Assembly: GCA_029778535.1 (NCBI GenBank) | Contig: JAKOQB010000178.1 | Span: 90,663 to 154,662 of the forward strand | Length of the DNA stretch: 64,000 bases | From: Pseudomonadota bacterium | GTDB taxonomy: Bacteria > Pseudomonadota > Gammaproteobacteria > Burkholderiales > Burkholderiaceae_F | Direction of reading: 5' to 3' | Shown here: positions 39,771 to 50,483 of the stretch, piece by piece | Layout of the letters: the number at the start of each line of letters is the position of its first letter | Numbering within the stretch: position 1 is the first letter of the stretch | Notes under the pieces: model-generated | Seen by the model: only the letters and a program-made list of their open reading frames with translations | Database searches by the model: none | Told to the model about the DNA's origin: nothing | Made by a program: the position numbers and the translations under genes

Positions 39771-41187
39771 CCGCTTTCTTCGCGGCGGCGAGATATTCCT
39801 GGAAGCTGTCGCGGATGCACTGCGCGAACGCTTCCGGATTCGGCACCAGTTCGCGGCACGAGGTCGGCGATATCACGATGCGCCCGTCGTAGCTCGTCAC
39901 CGCGAACACCAGCCCCATGCCGTCGGCGATCGGCATGATCGCGGAGATGTACGTCATCCGCGCGCCGCACAGATACAGCGGCACCGTCGGCCCCGGCACG
40001 TTGGTGATCGTGCAGTTGGCCAGCGGCGCGCGCCGCCCCATGCCGAGCGCCACCCGGCCCAGCAGTTTGCTCGTCAGCGCCAGCGTCGACGCGGGCGTGT
40101 GCCGGCCGATGTCGGTCAGTTCGCGCGCGCCGATCGCGCGCGCCAGCGCGTCGGAAGCGCGCGTCTGCGCGTGGATCGCGCGCAGACGCTCGACCGGATC
40201 CGCCAGATCGGTGCCGAGCTTCACGTGCAGCCACGACACCTCGGGCCGGCTGCCGGGCGCGGCGTCGGCATCGCGGATGTAGATCGGCGCGATCGCGGTC
40301 AGGCTCGCAGGCGGCAGCTCGTCCTCCGTTTCGAGATACCGGCGCAGCGCGCCGCCGCACACCGCCAGCACCACGTCGTTGACGGTTGCGCCCTTGACCA
40401 GCGCGCGGATCGACTTGAATTCGTCGAGCGTGAAGCGGCGCGTCTCGAACACGCGGTGCGGCGACACCACCGAATTGAAGCGCGTGACGGGCAGGCTCTG
40501 CCGCCGCAGCAGGATGTTGCCCGCCAGACTCAGCGCCGCCGGGGCCACGCGCCTGACCGCGCGCGTCACCGGCGCGGCCAGCCGCAGCGGCGATGTGACC
40601 GTGTTCGCCACGCCGCGGCATAACAGCGCGATCGTTCCGGGTGCAGGCTCAGGGAACCACGGCTCCGGCGGCTCCTCCGGCGGCGGCGCGGGCGTGATGT
40701 CGTGCAGCAGGTTGGTGATCTCGGAGCCGTGCTCGACGTCGATCGCCGCGTGGTGGATCTTGGTCAGCAGCGCGAAGCTGCCCGCGGGCAGGTCGAGAAA
40801 GCTGTCCAGCCCCTCGATCACGTAGATCTCCCACAGCGGGCGGTTCAGGTCGAGCGGGCGCGCGTGGATGCGCGAGGCCTGGATGCAGAACTGGCGCCAG
40901 TCGCCCGGCTTGGGCAACGCGATGTGGCGCACGTGATATTCGAGGTCGAAGTGCTCGTCCTCGACCCAGTACGGATAGTCGAGCTCGAGCGGCACGCGCT
41001 TGAGTTTCCGCCGGAACACCGGCGAGCGATGCAGGCGGCTTTCGACGTGCGCGAGAATCGTCTTGAACCGCACCTTGCCGCCGGGCGCGGTCGACTGGTC
41101 GTAGATGTGGATCAGCGATACGTTGGAGTTCGAATGCGCGGTGTCCGAGTACAGGAAGGCGGCGTCGTGCGCGGCGAGCTGTTGCAT
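39706..41187 (-). CDS. WS/DGAT-family acyltransferase, second copy with altered motif
   Basis: A 493-residue paralogue of the first acyltransferase. The active motif reads HHAAIDV (145-151) where the family has HHxxxDG, so the final glycine is replaced; His and Asp are retained. The C-terminal TITNVPGPTVPLYLCGARM block is intact. Activity may be reduced or its acceptor changed. Start ATG 41187 fits the family N-terminus (MQQLAAHDAAFLYSDT). The C-terminal tail is rich in Arg, Ser and Ala where it overlaps the hydrolase gene. Confidence 0.88.
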   Translation of the reverse strand: MQQLAAHDAAFLYSDTAHSNSNVSLIHIYDQSTAPGGKVRFKTILAHVESRLHRSPVFRRKLKRVPLELDYPYWVEDEHFDLEYHVRHIALPKPGDWRQFCIQASRIHARPLDLNRPLWEIYVIEGLDSFLDLPAGSFALLTKIHHAAIDVEHGSEITNLLHDITPAPPPEEPPEPWFPEPAPGTIALLCRGVANTVTSPLRLAAPVTRAVRRVAPAALSLAGNILLRRQSLPVTRFNSVVSPHRVFETRRFTLDEFKSIRALVKGATVNDVVLAVCGGALRRYLETEDELPPASLTAIAPIYIRDADAAPGSRPEVSWLHVKLGTDLADPVERLRAIHAQTRASDALARAIGARELTDIGRHTPASTLALTSKLLGRVALGMGRRAPLANCTITNVPGPTVPLYLCGARMTYISAIMPIADGMGLVFAVTSYDGRIVISPTSCRELVPNPEAFAQCIRDSFQEYLAAAKKAVRPARSRAPSAGRSSPKRLAA

Positions 41188-41348
41188 CGGGTGCGTGTCG
41201 TCTGCGGCGGCAATGCGGGCAATATACACAGCGGCCGGCGTGGCCGGCTGCGCCACGGGCGCACGGTGCCGTTGACGGAAGTCAATGCGCGCGGCCGAAC
41301 TTCGGTCGACATTGTGTGCGCGAGGAATCGGTGCGGAAGGAATTCGCC

Positions 41349-41768
41349 ATGCGCTCCAGCGGGTTGTTGGCCCAGGCTGCCGTGCTCGCGGCCTGTTCGA
41401 TGGCAGCCGTCGCGCTCGCACAGCCGAGGCTCGAGCTCGGCCGGCGCGACTTCGAAAGCAAATGCGCCGTTTGCCACGGCAAGGACGGCAAGGGCGGCGG
41501 GCCGTACGCGGAGCAGCTGAAGCACCCGCCGCCTGATCTGACCACGCTCGCACGGCGCAACGGCGGCATCTTTCCGGTCACGCGCACGTACGAGACGATC
41601 GAGGGTGCCGGCAAAGGGCACGGCACGCGCGAGATGCCGGTGTGGGGCCTCGACTACACGATCCAGGCGACCGAGGTGCTGCCCGAACTGCCATACAATC
41701 AGGCCATGTATGTGCGCACGCGCATCATGGCGCTGCTGGAGTACCTGAACCAGCTACAGGCGAAGTGA
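41349..41768 (+). CDS. Monoheme cytochrome c, exported
   Basis: A 139-residue protein with a signal peptide (MRSSGLLAQAAVLAACSMAA..., cleavage near ALA-Q, about residue 24) and one heme site CAVCH at 39-43. MPVWGLDY is the likely axial-methionine segment. I chose ATG 41349 over an upstream start at 41316 because the signal peptide begins there and GGAAGG precedes it. It stands alone; its redox partner is not apparent. Confidence 0.85.
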   Translation: MRSSGLLAQAAVLAACSMAAVALAQPRLELGRRDFESKCAVCHGKDGKGGGPYAEQLKHPPPDLTTLARRNGGIFPVTRTYETIEGAGKGHGTREMPVWGLDYTIQATEVLPELPYNQAMYVRTRIMALLEYLNQLQAK

Positions 41769-41989
41769 CGCGGCCGGACTGCTCGGCAGCGGCGAGTACG
41801 TAAGGCCGGCACGACGGCCGGACGCTTTCGCCAACCCATTCATTCATGGCGATCGCGCGCAAGCCGCTGCGGCGGGGCGTCGCGTATCGCCGGCACGACC
41901 TCGGCGCGCAAAATACGCCCTTTGACGGAACTTGCGGCCGCGCGCGCGACTCGCAATCGGTCGGCCCGACGAATCGACAGGACGGATTG

Positions 41990-43216
41990 ATGTTCAGCTC
42001 GCAGATACGTTTCCTCTGCCTCGGCGTTGCCGCCGTTGCGCTCGCCGGTCTGGCCGGCTGCAACCGTTCGGCGGCGCCGCAGCCGCCGGCGCAGGCGGCG
42101 CCGCAGGTCGGCGTGATGACCGTGCAGCCGAAGCGCGTGGCCATCCGCAGCGAACTTCCGGGCCGCACCTCGCCGACGCTGATCGCCGAAGTGCGGCCGC
42201 AGGTGACCGGCATCGTCAAGTCGCGCAACTTCCAGGAAGGCGCGGAAGTCAAGGCCGGCAGCGTGCTGTATCAGCTCGACGCCGCGCCGTACCGGGCCGC
42301 CTACGAGAGCGCGCAGGCGGCGCTCGCCAAGGCCGAGGCAGGACTCACGACCGCGCGTCAGAAGGCCGAGCGCTCCAAGGAACTGGTCGCGATCAAGTTC
42401 CTCAGCCAGCAGGACTACGACGATGCCGCGGCCGCCGCGCGCCAGTCCGAGGCCGATGTCGCCGCGGCGAAGGCCGCCGTCGACACGGCACGCATCAACC
42501 TCGGCTACACGCGCATCGTCGCGCCGATCTCCGGACGGACGGGCAAGTCCGCAGTCACCGCGGGCGCGCTGGTGACCGCCAACCAGCAGACTGCACTGGT
42601 CACGGTGCAGAAGCTCGATCCGATCTACGTCGACGTCGCGCAGTCGAGCGCCGACGTGCTGCGCCTGAAGCGCGAGTTTGCCAAGGGGCAACTGAAGCGC
42701 ACCGCGAGCAACGAAGCCAGCGTGGCGCTGGTGCTGGAGGACGGCACGCGTTACCCGCTCGAGGGCAGGCTGCAGTTCGCCGACGTCACCGTCGATCCCG
42801 GCACCGGCGCGATCACGCTGCGTGCGCTGTTTCCGAATCCGGGCCGCGAACTGCTGCCCGGCATGTACGTGCGCGCGGTGATCGAGGAGGGCGTGCGCGA
42901 CGATGCGATCCTGGTGCCGCAGCAGGCGGTCACGCGCGATCCGAAAGGCGATGCAATCGCGTGGGTGGTCGGCCCCGACGGCAAGGCCGAGCAGCGCACG
43001 CTGCAGGTCGCGCGCGCGCTCGGCAACGAGTGGTTGATCGACGCCGGGCTGAAGCCCGGCGAGCGCGTGATCGTCGACGGCCTGCAGCGCGTCCGCCCCG
43101 GCGTAGCCGTGCAGGCGGTCGAGCGCGGCGATCCGAACGCGCCGGCGCCGGCGGCCGCGCCGCCGCAGGGTGGCGATCCGGCGCCGAAGAACTCCGACGG
43201 CGCGCCGCGCTCCTGA
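41990..43216 (+). CDS. RND efflux periplasmic adaptor (MexA/AcrA type)
   Basis: A 408-residue membrane-fusion lipoprotein: lipobox LAGLAGC with Cys around residue 24, barrel-sandwich/lipoyl halves ([20 protein letters not shown], then [14 protein letters not shown]), a coiled-coil hairpin between them, and a C-terminal membrane-proximal domain. Start ATG 41990 is chosen for the lipoprotein signal. It lies 16 bp upstream of the RND pump gene. No outer-membrane factor gene or repressor is adjacent; the pump likely borrows a TolC-like partner. Confidence 0.93.
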   Translation: MFSSQIRFLCLGVAAVALAGLAGCNRSAAPQPPAQAAPQVGVMTVQPKRVAIRSELPGRTSPTLIAEVRPQVTGIVKSRNFQEGAEVKAGSVLYQLDAAPYRAAYESAQAALAKAEAGLTTARQKAERSKELVAIKFLSQQDYDDAAAAARQSEADVAAAKAAVDTARINLGYTRIVAPISGRTGKSAVTAGALVTANQQTALVTVQKLDPIYVDVAQSSADVLRLKREFAKGQLKRTASNEASVALVLEDGTRYPLEGRLQFADVTVDPGTGAITLRALFPNPGRELLPGMYVRAVIEEGVRDDAILVPQQAVTRDPKGDAIAWVVGPDGKAEQRTLQVARALGNEWLIDAGLKPGERVIVDGLQRVRPGVAVQAVERGDPNAPAPAAAPPQGGDPAPKNSDGAPRS

Positions 43217-43232
43217 CGCGACGGAGCCTGCG

Positions 43233-46200
43233 ATGCTGTCGCGTTTCTTCATCGACCGGCCGATCTTTGCCTGGGTGATCGCACTGGTCGTCATGCTGGC
43301 CGGTCTGGTGTCGATCGTGCGCCTGCCGATCGCGCAGTACCCGAACATCGCGCCGCCGACGATCACGGTCACCGCGGTGTACCCGGGCGCGTCGGCGAAG
43401 ACCGTCGAGGACACCGTCACGCAGATGATCGAGCAGAGCATGACGGGGCTGGACGGGCTGCGCTACATCTCGTCCACCAGCGACAGCACCGGCACCGCGC
43501 AGATCACGCTGACCTTCAATTCCGGCGTCGATCCCGACATCGCGCAGGTGCAGGTGCAGAACAAGCTGAAGCTCGCTGAACCGCTGCTGCCGCAGGAAGT
43601 CGAGCAGCAGGGCGTGAGGGTCACCAAGTCGGTGCGCAACTTCATCATGGTGGTCGGCTTCTACTCGGACGACGGCTCGATGAACCGCACCGACATCGCC
43701 GACTATGTGGCCGCCAACGTGCAGGACCCGCTGTCGCGCGTGCCCGGCGTGGGCGAGGTGACGCTGTTCGGCACGCAGTACGCGATGCGGATCTGGCTCG
43801 ATCCGAACAAGCTGATCAACTACAAGCTGACGCCGGCCGATGTCGCCGCCGCCGTGCGTGCGCAGAACGCGCAGGTCGCCGCCGGCCAGCTGGGCGGGCT
43901 GCCCGCGGTGCGCGGCCAGCGATTGAACGCGACGATCACCGCGCAGAGCCTGCTGCAACGGCCGGAGCAGTTCGCGAACATCGTGCTGCGCACGACGGAG
44001 AGCGGCGCGACCGTGCGCATCCGCGACGTGGCGCGGGTGGAGCTGGGCGGCGAGAACTACAACGTCGTGTCGTTCTACAACGGCCAGCCGTCCTCCGGCG
44101 TGGCGATCCGGCTCGCGTCCGGCGCCAACGCGCTCGAGACCGCCGACGCGGTGCGCGCCAAGGTCGACGAGCTGTCGCGCTTCTTCCCGCGCGGGCTGAA
44201 GTCGGTCATCCCGTACGACACCACGCCCTTCATCCGCCTGTCGATCCAGGAGGTGGTCAAGACGCTGCTCGAGGCTTTCGCGCTGGTGTTCCTCGTGATG
44301 TTCCTGTTCCTGCAGAACCTGCGCGCCACGCTGATCCCGGCGATCGCGGTGCCGATCGTGCTGCTCGGCGCGTTCGCGGCGATGGCGGCGTTCGGTTTCT
44401 CGATCAACGTGCTGACGATGTTCGGCCTCGTGCTGGCGATCGGCCTGCTGGTCGACGACGCGATCGTGGTGGTCGAGAACGTCGAGCGCGTGATGAGCGA
44501 CGAGGGCCTGTCGCCGAAGGAGGCGACCCGCAAGTCGATGGGCCAGATCACCGGCGCGCTGATCGGGGTCGCGCTGGTGCTGGCGTCGGTGTTCATCCCG
44601 ATGGCGTTCTTCGGCGGCTCCACCGGCGTGATCTATCGCCAGTTTTCGCTGACGCTCGCGGCGTCGATGCTGCTGTCGGTGGGCGTGGCGCTGATCCTGT
44701 CGCCGGCGCTGTGCGCCACGCTGCTCAAACCCGTGCACCAGGGCGAGCCCTTCAAGACGACCGGCTTCTTCGGCCGCTTCAACCGCGCCTTCGAGGGCGG
44801 CCGTTCGACGCTGCTCCGCGTGGTGCAGCGGATGCTGGCACACAGCGGCCGCTGGCTCGCGGTGTTCGCGGCGATGGTCGCGTTGACGGTCTTCCTGCTG
44901 CACCGGCTGCCGACGTCGTTCCTGCCGGACGAGGACCAGGGCATCCTGTTCACGCAGGTCGTGCTGCCGCCGGGCGCCACGCAGGAGCGCACGCTCGCGG
45001 TACTGCGCGAGATCGAGCGCCACTACCTGCACGACGAGAACGACGCGGTGCAGTCGCTGTTCACGGTCGCGGGCTTCTCGTTTTCCGGCAGCGGGCAGAA
45101 CGCCGGCATCGCCTTCGTGCGGATGAAGGACTGGTCGCAGCGCCGCGGCGCGCAGCTTTCGGTGCAGGCGGTCGCGCGGCGCGCGAACCTCGCGTTCTCG
45201 CGATTGCGCGACGCGATCGCTTTCGCGTTCGTGCCGCCGGCGGTGCTGGAACTGGGCACGGCCAACGGCTTCGACATGTATCTGCAGGACCGCGCCGGCG
45301 CCGGCCACACGGCGCTGATGGCGGCGCGCAATGAACTGCTCGGCCTGGCCGCGAAGGAGCCGACGCTGACCGCGGTGCGACCGAACGGACAGGAAGACAC
45401 GCCGCAGTACCAGGTCAACGTCGACACGGTGCGCGCCGGCGCGCTCGGACTGGCGATGGCCGACATCAACCAGACGCTGTCGGCGGCGTGGGGCAGCGCG
45501 TTCATCAACGATTTCGTCGACCGCGGCCGCGTGAAGAAGGTCTACATGCAGGCCGACGCGCCGTATCGGATGCTGCCGGAGGACCTGGACAAGTGGTACG
45601 TGCGCAATGCGCAGGGCGACATGGTGCCATTTTCGATGTTCGCGCGCGGCAACTGGACCTACGGCTCGCCGCGGCTGGAGCGGTTCAACGGCACCTCGGC
45701 GGTCGAGATCCAGGGGCAGGCAGCGCCCGGCTTCAGCTCCGGACAGGCGATGGACACGATGGAGCGACTTGCCGCGCAATTGCCGCCGGGGTTCGGCGTT
45801 TCGTGGACCGGGCTGTCGTACGAGGAGCGGCTGTCGGGCGCGCAGGCGCCGCTGCTGTATGCGCTGTCGATGCTGGTCGTGTTCCTGTGTTTGGCGGCGC
45901 TGTACGAGAGCTGGTCGGTTCCGGTGGCGGTGATGCTGGTCGTTCCGCTCGGCGTGCTCGGCGCGCTGATCGCCGCCAGCGCGCGCGGCCTGTCGGACGA
46001 CGTGTATTTCCAGGTCGGGCTGCTGGTGACGATCGGGCTGTCGGCGAAGAACGCGGTGCTGATCATCCAGTTCGCGCTGCACCAGATGGCGCACGGCGTC
46101 GAACTGGTGCCGGCCACGATCGAGGCGGTGCGGCTGCGGCTGCGGCCGATCCTGATGACGTCGCTCGCGTTCGGCTTCGGCGTGCTGCCGATGGCGCTCG

Positions 46201-46373
46201 CCACCGGCGCGGGCTCGGGCAGCCAGAACGCGATCGGCACCGGCGTCTTCGGCGGCATGGTGGCGGCGACCTTCCTGGGCGTGGTGTACGTGCCGGTGTT
46301 CTTCGTCGTCGTGATGCGTCTGTTCGGGCGCAGGATCCTCGCGCGGCGCGAGGCGGTGGCCGAGGGCGCATAG
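43233..46373 (+). CDS. RND multidrug efflux permease (MexB/AcrB type)
   Basis: A 1046-residue inner-membrane pump, standard length for the HAE1 subfamily. [20 protein letters not shown] is the canonical start; [19 protein letters not shown] holds the paired transmembrane aspartates needed for proton coupling, and [24 protein letters not shown] residues appear in the second half. It expels hydrophobic compounds using the proton gradient with the upstream adaptor. The end of the operon is a 66-bp gap before a Bug receptor. Confidence 0.95.
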   Translation: MLSRFFIDRPIFAWVIALVVMLAGLVSIVRLPIAQYPNIAPPTITVTAVYPGASAKTVEDTVTQMIEQSMTGLDGLRYISSTSDSTGTAQITLTFNSGVDPDIAQVQVQNKLKLAEPLLPQEVEQQGVRVTKSVRNFIMVVGFYSDDGSMNRTDIADYVAANVQDPLSRVPGVGEVTLFGTQYAMRIWLDPNKLINYKLTPADVAAAVRAQNAQVAAGQLGGLPAVRGQRLNATITAQSLLQRPEQFANIVLRTTESGATVRIRDVARVELGGENYNVVSFYNGQPSSGVAIRLASGANALETADAVRAKVDELSRFFPRGLKSVIPYDTTPFIRLSIQEVVKTLLEAFALVFLVMFLFLQNLRATLIPAIAVPIVLLGAFAAMAAFGFSINVLTMFGLVLAIGLLVDDAIVVVENVERVMSDEGLSPKEATRKSMGQITGALIGVALVLASVFIPMAFFGGSTGVIYRQFSLTLAASMLLSVGVALILSPALCATLLKPVHQGEPFKTTGFFGRFNRAFEGGRSTLLRVVQRMLAHSGRWLAVFAAMVALTVFLLHRLPTSFLPDEDQGILFTQVVLPPGATQERTLAVLREIERHYLHDENDAVQSLFTVAGFSFSGSGQNAGIAFVRMKDWSQRRGAQLSVQAVARRANLAFSRLRDAIAFAFVPPAVLELGTANGFDMYLQDRAGAGHTALMAARNELLGLAAKEPTLTAVRPNGQEDTPQYQVNVDTVRAGALGLAMADINQTLSAAWGSAFINDFVDRGRVKKVYMQADAPYRMLPEDLDKWYVRNAQGDMVPFSMFARGNWTYGSPRLERFNGTSAVEIQGQAAPGFSSGQAMDTMERLAAQLPPGFGVSWTGLSYEERLSGAQAPLLYALSMLVVFLCLAALYESWSVPVAVMLVVPLGVLGALIAASARGLSDDVYFQVGLLVTIGLSAKNAVLIIQFALHQMAHGVELVPATIEAVRLRLRPILMTSLAFGFGVLPMALATGAGSGSQNAIGTGVFGGMVAATFLGVVYVPVFFVVVMRLFGRRILARREAVAEGA

Positions 46374-46439
46374 GTGCCCGGGCGACGCAGCGCTGTGCTA
46401 ATTTCGCGGCGCCTTTAACGCCGACCACCGGAACTCGGC

Positions 46440-47417
46440 ATGCAGCGCGCTTTCCTCGCGATCATCCTCCGCGCGCTCGCGCTCGTCGCGGCGCTGCTGC
46501 CGGCGCTGGCGGCGGCCGAGTATCCCGACAAGCCGATCCGCCTCGTGGTGCCGTTTCCGCCCGGCGGCGGCGCGGATAACCTGGCACGGCTCGTGATGCC
46601 GAAGGTCGCCGAGCGGCTGGGAACCACGATCTACATCGACAACAGGCCCGGCGCCGGCGGCAACGTCGGCGCCGAGAGCGTGGCGCGCGCCGCGCCCGAC
46701 GGCTACACGCTGCTCTACGGTACCAACGGCACGCACGGCATCAATCCGAGCCTGTACAGCAATATGCGCTTCGATCCGGTCAAGGATTTCGTGCCGGTGG
46801 CGCCGATGACGCAGATCGCCGCGCTGCTGATCGTCAATCCGGAATTCCCGGTGAAATCGGTCGCCGAACTGATCCGCTATGCGAAGAGCCATCCGGGCAA
46901 GGTGAATTTCGCGTCGGCCGGCAACGGCACGACCTCGCACCTCGCGGGCGAGCTGTTGAAGACGATGGCGGGGATCGACATCGTGCACGTGCCGTATCGC
47001 GGCGGCGCGCTGGCGGCGGTCGATCTGATGAGCGGCCAAGTGCAGATGATGATCGACGTGATGCCGAACGCGTATCCGCTGGCGAAGGAGGGCAAGGTGC
47101 GCGGCATCGCGGTGACGACGGCGGAGCGGTTTCCCGGCGCGCCCGAGGTTCCGACCTTCGCCGAGTCGGGGCTGCCGGGCTTCGAGATCAGCGCGTGGGA
47201 CGGCGTCTTCGCCCCGGCCGGCACGCCGGAGCCGATCGTGGCAAAGCTGAACGCGGCGATCCGCGCGGCGCTCGACGATGCGCAACTGAAGAGCGCGCTG
47301 ATCGCGCGCGGTGCGCAGCCGGTGCCGGCGTCGCCGGAGGAATTCGCGCGGCGCGTGGCGGCGAGCGCGCAGATGTGGGGCAAGCTCGTCCGCGATGCGG
47401 GCGCGAAGGTGGATTGA
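46440..47417 (+). CDS. Tripartite tricarboxylate transporter receptor (Bug/TctC family)
   Basis: A 325-residue periplasmic receptor with signal peptide (cleavage near ALA-A, residues 24-25) and the Bug hallmarks YPDKPIRLVVPFPPGGGAD and NRPGAGGNVGAE. Its stop codon is directly followed by the menB ATG, so the two are co-transcribed, an odd pairing. The ligand is unknown. No TctAB genes are adjacent. Confidence 0.9.
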   Translation: MQRAFLAIILRALALVAALLPALAAAEYPDKPIRLVVPFPPGGGADNLARLVMPKVAERLGTTIYIDNRPGAGGNVGAESVARAAPDGYTLLYGTNGTHGINPSLYSNMRFDPVKDFVPVAPMTQIAALLIVNPEFPVKSVAELIRYAKSHPGKVNFASAGNGTTSHLAGELLKTMAGIDIVHVPYRGGALAAVDLMSGQVQMMIDVMPNAYPLAKEGKVRGIAVTTAERFPGAPEVPTFAESGLPGFEISAWDGVFAPAGTPEPIVAKLNAAIRAALDDAQLKSALIARGAQPVPASPEEFARRVAASAQMWGKLVRDAGAKVD

Positions 47418-48272
47418 ATGAAAAGTGCAATGGACACGAAGACGATCGCAGCGCTGCCGGCGTGGACGACGGTGCCCGGTTACACGGACATCCTCTACGC
47501 GAAGGCCGAAGAAGGCATCGCCAGGATCACGATCAACCGGCCCGAGGTGCGCAACGCGTTCCGCCCGCTCACCGTGCAGGAGATGCAGGCGGCGTTCACC
47601 GACGCGCGCGACGATCCCAACATCGGCGTCGTGATTCTCACGGGCCAGGGCAGGGACGCGTTCTGCTCGGGCGGCGACCAGCGCGTGCGCGGTGAAGGCG
47701 GCTACGTCGGCGACGACGGCGTACCGCGGCTGAACGTGCTCGACCTGCAGCGGCAGATCCGCACGCTGCCGAAGCCGGTCGTCGCGATGGTCGCCGGCTA
47801 CGCGATCGGCGGCGGCCACGTGCTGCACATGATGTGCGACCTGACGATCGCCGCCGACAACGCGCGCTTCGGCCAGACGGGGCCGAAGGTCGGCAGCTTC
47901 GACGGCGGTTACGGCGCCTCGTACATGGCGCGCATCGTCGGGCAGAAGAAGGCGCGCGAGATCTGGTTCCTGTGCCGGCAGTACGACGCTCGGCAGGCGC
48001 TCGAGATGGGGCTGGTCAACTGCGTGGTGCCGTACGAGCAGCTCGAGGCGGAAACCGTGCAGTGGTGCCGCGAGATGCTCGCCGTGAGCCCGATCGCGCT
48101 GCGCTGTCTGAAGGCCGCGCTGAACGCGGACTGCGACGGGCAGGCCGGGTTGCAGGAGCTCGCGGGTAACGCGACGCTGCTCTTCTATCTGTCGGAAGAA
48201 GCGAAGGAAGGCCGCAACGCGTATCTCGAGAAGCGCAAGCCGGACTTCCGCAAGTTCCCGCGCTTTCCTTGA
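47418..48272 (+). CDS. menB: 1,4-dihydroxy-2-naphthoyl-CoA synthase
   Basis: A 284-residue crotonase-fold enzyme, same length as E. coli MenB (285). Diagnostic MenB blocks are conserved: [51 protein letters not shown] and [20 protein letters not shown]. It cyclises o-succinylbenzoyl-CoA in menaquinone synthesis. BadI-type ring-cleaving hydrolases are homologous, but lack several of these blocks. It overlaps the following menE-like gene by 4 bp. Other men genes are not in the window. Confidence 0.9.
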   Translation: MKSAMDTKTIAALPAWTTVPGYTDILYAKAEEGIARITINRPEVRNAFRPLTVQEMQAAFTDARDDPNIGVVILTGQGRDAFCSGGDQRVRGEGGYVGDDGVPRLNVLDLQRQIRTLPKPVVAMVAGYAIGGGHVLHMMCDLTIAADNARFGQTGPKVGSFDGGYGASYMARIVGQKKAREIWFLCRQYDARQALEMGLVNCVVPYEQLEAETVQWCREMLAVSPIALRCLKAALNADCDGQAGLQELAGNATLLFYLSEEAKEGRNAYLEKRKPDFRKFPRFP

Positions 48273-49570
48273 CCGCCGAGGCGTTGTCGATCTTCGCCGC
48301 CGCGCGCGAGGCGGCGGACGCGATCGGGCTGCACGTCGGCGCGCGGCGCTTCACCTTTGCCGAGTTGGCTGAGCTGACACGCGCGCGCCTGCACTCGCTC
48401 GATGCGGAGCCGCGCGATCACGCGCTGTATCCGCTGACCGCCGCCAACACGCTTGACACGATCGTCACGCTGTATGCCCTGCTGCAGCGACGCGTGCCGG
48501 CGCTGCTGCTGCATCCGCGGCTGACCGATTCCGAGCGCGCGGCGCAGCTCGAGTCCGCCGCGCGCGCGAAGGACGTGCCCGAGGACGCGGCGGCGGTGAT
48601 TTACACCTCGGGCACGACCGGAACGCGGCGCGGCGCGGTGCTGACACGCGTAGCACTGTTGGCCTCGGCGCGCGCGAGCGCGGCGAATCTCGGCTGGCTT
48701 CAGGACGACTGCTGGCTGCTCGCGATGTCGCTGGCTCGCGTCGGCGGACTGTCGATCGTCACGCGCTGCCTGATCGCGCGGCGGCCGTTCGCGCTGGTGC
48801 CGCGGTTCGATGCCGACGAGCTGCCGGCGCTGATCGATTCGCATCGCGCCACGCTGCTGTCGCTGGTACCGACGATGCTCACCCTCGTGCTCGACGCGCG
48901 CCCGAAGTGGCGCGCGCCGTCGTTCCTGCGCGCGATCCTGCTCGGCGGCGCGGCCGCGCCCGCGCATCTGCTGCGCCGCGCGCGGCAGCGCAAGCTGCCG
49001 ATCGTGATCACCTACGGCGCGACCGAAACCTGCTCGCAGGTGGTCGCCACGCCGTACGAACTGCGCCATCGCATCGCCGGCACCGGCGCCGGCAAGCCGC
49101 TCGAAGGCGCGCAGATCCGCATCGTTGAGGGCCGCATCCAGGTCAAAGGGCCGATGCGGATGGCCGGGTACTTGAACGAGCCCGCGCTCGACCCCGATGC
49201 GTGGTTCGACACCGGCGATCTCGGCGAGATCGACGCGCGCGGTTTCCTGCACGTGCGCGCCCGGCAGGCGGACCTGATCATCTCCGGCGGGGTGAACGTT
49301 TACCCGGCCGAGGTCGAGCGCGTACTGGAAGCGTGTCCGGGCGTGATCGCGGCGGCGGTGTTCGGCGTGCCCGAAACGACGTGGGGGCAGACGGTCGCGG
49401 CCGCGCTGGTGATCGACCCGGCGTTGTTCGACGAGACGGCGCTGCGCAGCCACATCGACGCGCATCTGTCCGCCGCGCGGCGACCGCGCGCGCTGCATTT
49501 CGTCGATCGGTTGCCGCTGACGCCGGCCGGCAAGCTCGACCGCGCGGCGCTGGCGCGCCGGCGTGCGTAA
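48269..49570 (+). CDS. menE: o-Succinylbenzoate-CoA ligase-like AMP-forming enzyme
   Basis: A 433-residue ANL-superfamily ligase. The ATP loop is [15 protein letters not shown], then TYGATETCS and [30 protein letters not shown], and the late catalytic Lys in [14 protein letters not shown]. Length and its coupling to menB support MenE, which makes o-succinylbenzoyl-CoA. Start is TTG at 48269, overlapping the menB stop (TTGA). Substrate is inferred mainly from the menB partnership, so the symbol is less certain than for menB. Confidence 0.78.
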   Translation: MTAEALSIFAAAREAADAIGLHVGARRFTFAELAELTRARLHSLDAEPRDHALYPLTAANTLDTIVTLYALLQRRVPALLLHPRLTDSERAAQLESAARAKDVPEDAAAVIYTSGTTGTRRGAVLTRVALLASARASAANLGWLQDDCWLLAMSLARVGGLSIVTRCLIARRPFALVPRFDADELPALIDSHRATLLSLVPTMLTLVLDARPKWRAPSFLRAILLGGAAAPAHLLRRARQRKLPIVITYGATETCSQVVATPYELRHRIAGTGAGKPLEGAQIRIVEGRIQVKGPMRMAGYLNEPALDPDAWFDTGDLGEIDARGFLHVRARQADLIISGGVNVYPAEVERVLEACPGVIAAAVFGVPETTWGQTVAAALVIDPALFDETALRSHIDAHLSAARRPRALHFVDRLPLTPAGKLDRAALARRRA

Positions 49571-49616
49571 GCCGCGGCGCAGGCTGCCCGCAGCAGTTCG
49601 TCGTCTTGGTGAGATC

Positions 49617-50468
49617 TCAGCGGCCCGCGTACGCGGTGACCGCCTGCCGCTGCTCGCCGAGCCCGGCGATGCCGAGCGTGACCACGTCACCCGGTTTCAA
49701 GTACTGCGGCGGCTTCATCCCCATGCCCACTCCCGGCGGCGTGCCGGTCGTGATGATGTCGCCCGGCAGCAGCGTCATGAACTGGCTGATGTAGCTGACC
49801 AGGTGCGCGACCCCGAACACCATCGTGCGGGTGTTGCCGCGCTGGCGCCTTTCGCCGTTGACGTCGAGCCACATGTCGAGCGTCTGCGGGTCGGTGATCT
49901 CGTCGGTCGTGACGAGATACGGTCCGATCGGGCCGAAGGTGTCGCAGCCCTTGCCCTTGTCCCACTGGCTGCCGCGCTCGAGCTGGAAATTGCGCTCGCT
50001 CACGTCGTTGACCACGCAGTAGCCGGCCACGTGCGCGAGCGCGTCGCCGATCTCGACGTACTGCGCCTTGCTGCCGATCACCACGCCGAGCTCGACCTCC
50101 CAGTCGGTCTTGGTCGAGTTTTTCGGAATCACGATGCCGTCGTTCGGCCCGGTGATGCAGGTGGTCGCCTTCATGAACACGATCGGCTCGGCCGGCACCG
50201 GCATGTTCGACTCGGCCGCGTGATCTGAGAAATTGAGCCCGATCGCGATGAACTTGCCGATGCCGATGTACGGCACGCCCAGGCGCGGCGTGCCACGCAC
50301 GATGGGCAGGGAGGCGGGGTCGAGCTTGCGCAGCTTCGCCAGTTCGCGCGGCGCGAGCAGCGCGCTGTCGATCTGCGACACCACGCCTGACAGGTCGCGG
50401 ATCGCGCCGTCGCCGCCGAGCAGGCCGGGTTTCTCGCGGCCCGCCGGGCCGTAGCGCAGGAGCTTCAT
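49617..50468 (-). CDS. Fumarylacetoacetate hydrolase-family protein (2,4-diketo-3-deoxy sugar acid hydrolase-like)
   Basis: A 283-residue FAH-fold hydrolase: FIAIGLNFSDHAAESNM, then DWEVELGVVIG with metal-binding Glu residues, and TGTPPGVGMG. It resembles proteins annotated as ureidoglycolate lyase or 2,4-diketo-3-deoxy-L-fuconate hydrolase. The adjacent SDR and UxaA-type dehydratase favour a non-phosphorylative sugar-acid route ending in a C-C bond hydrolysis to pyruvate plus a hydroxy acid. Second gene after the SDR on the minus strand, 15 bp apart. Confidence 0.85.
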   Translation of the reverse strand: MKLLRYGPAGREKPGLLGGDGAIRDLSGVVSQIDSALLAPRELAKLRKLDPASLPIVRGTPRLGVPYIGIGKFIAIGLNFSDHAAESNMPVPAEPIVFMKATTCITGPNDGIVIPKNSTKTDWEVELGVVIGSKAQYVEIGDALAHVAGYCVVNDVSERNFQLERGSQWDKGKGCDTFGPIGPYLVTTDEITDPQTLDMWLDVNGERRQRGNTRTMVFGVAHLVSYISQFMTLLPGDIITTGTPPGVGMGMKPPQYLKPGDVVTLGIAGLGEQRQAVTAYAGR

Positions 50469-50483
50469 GGTTCCTTCCTCGGG

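Noticed and set aside
42930..46094. 1054-codon open frame antisense to the RND pump gene
   Set aside because: High GC leaves antisense frames open. Its translation is low-complexity His/Arg/Gln-rich, while the sense strand encodes a full, conserved pump.
47418..48272. BadI-type 2-ketocyclohexanecarboxyl-CoA hydrolase instead of MenB
   Set aside because: Blocks such as [18 protein letters not shown] and the CSGGDQ-VRG loop follow MenB, and a MenE-like ligase is coupled to it.
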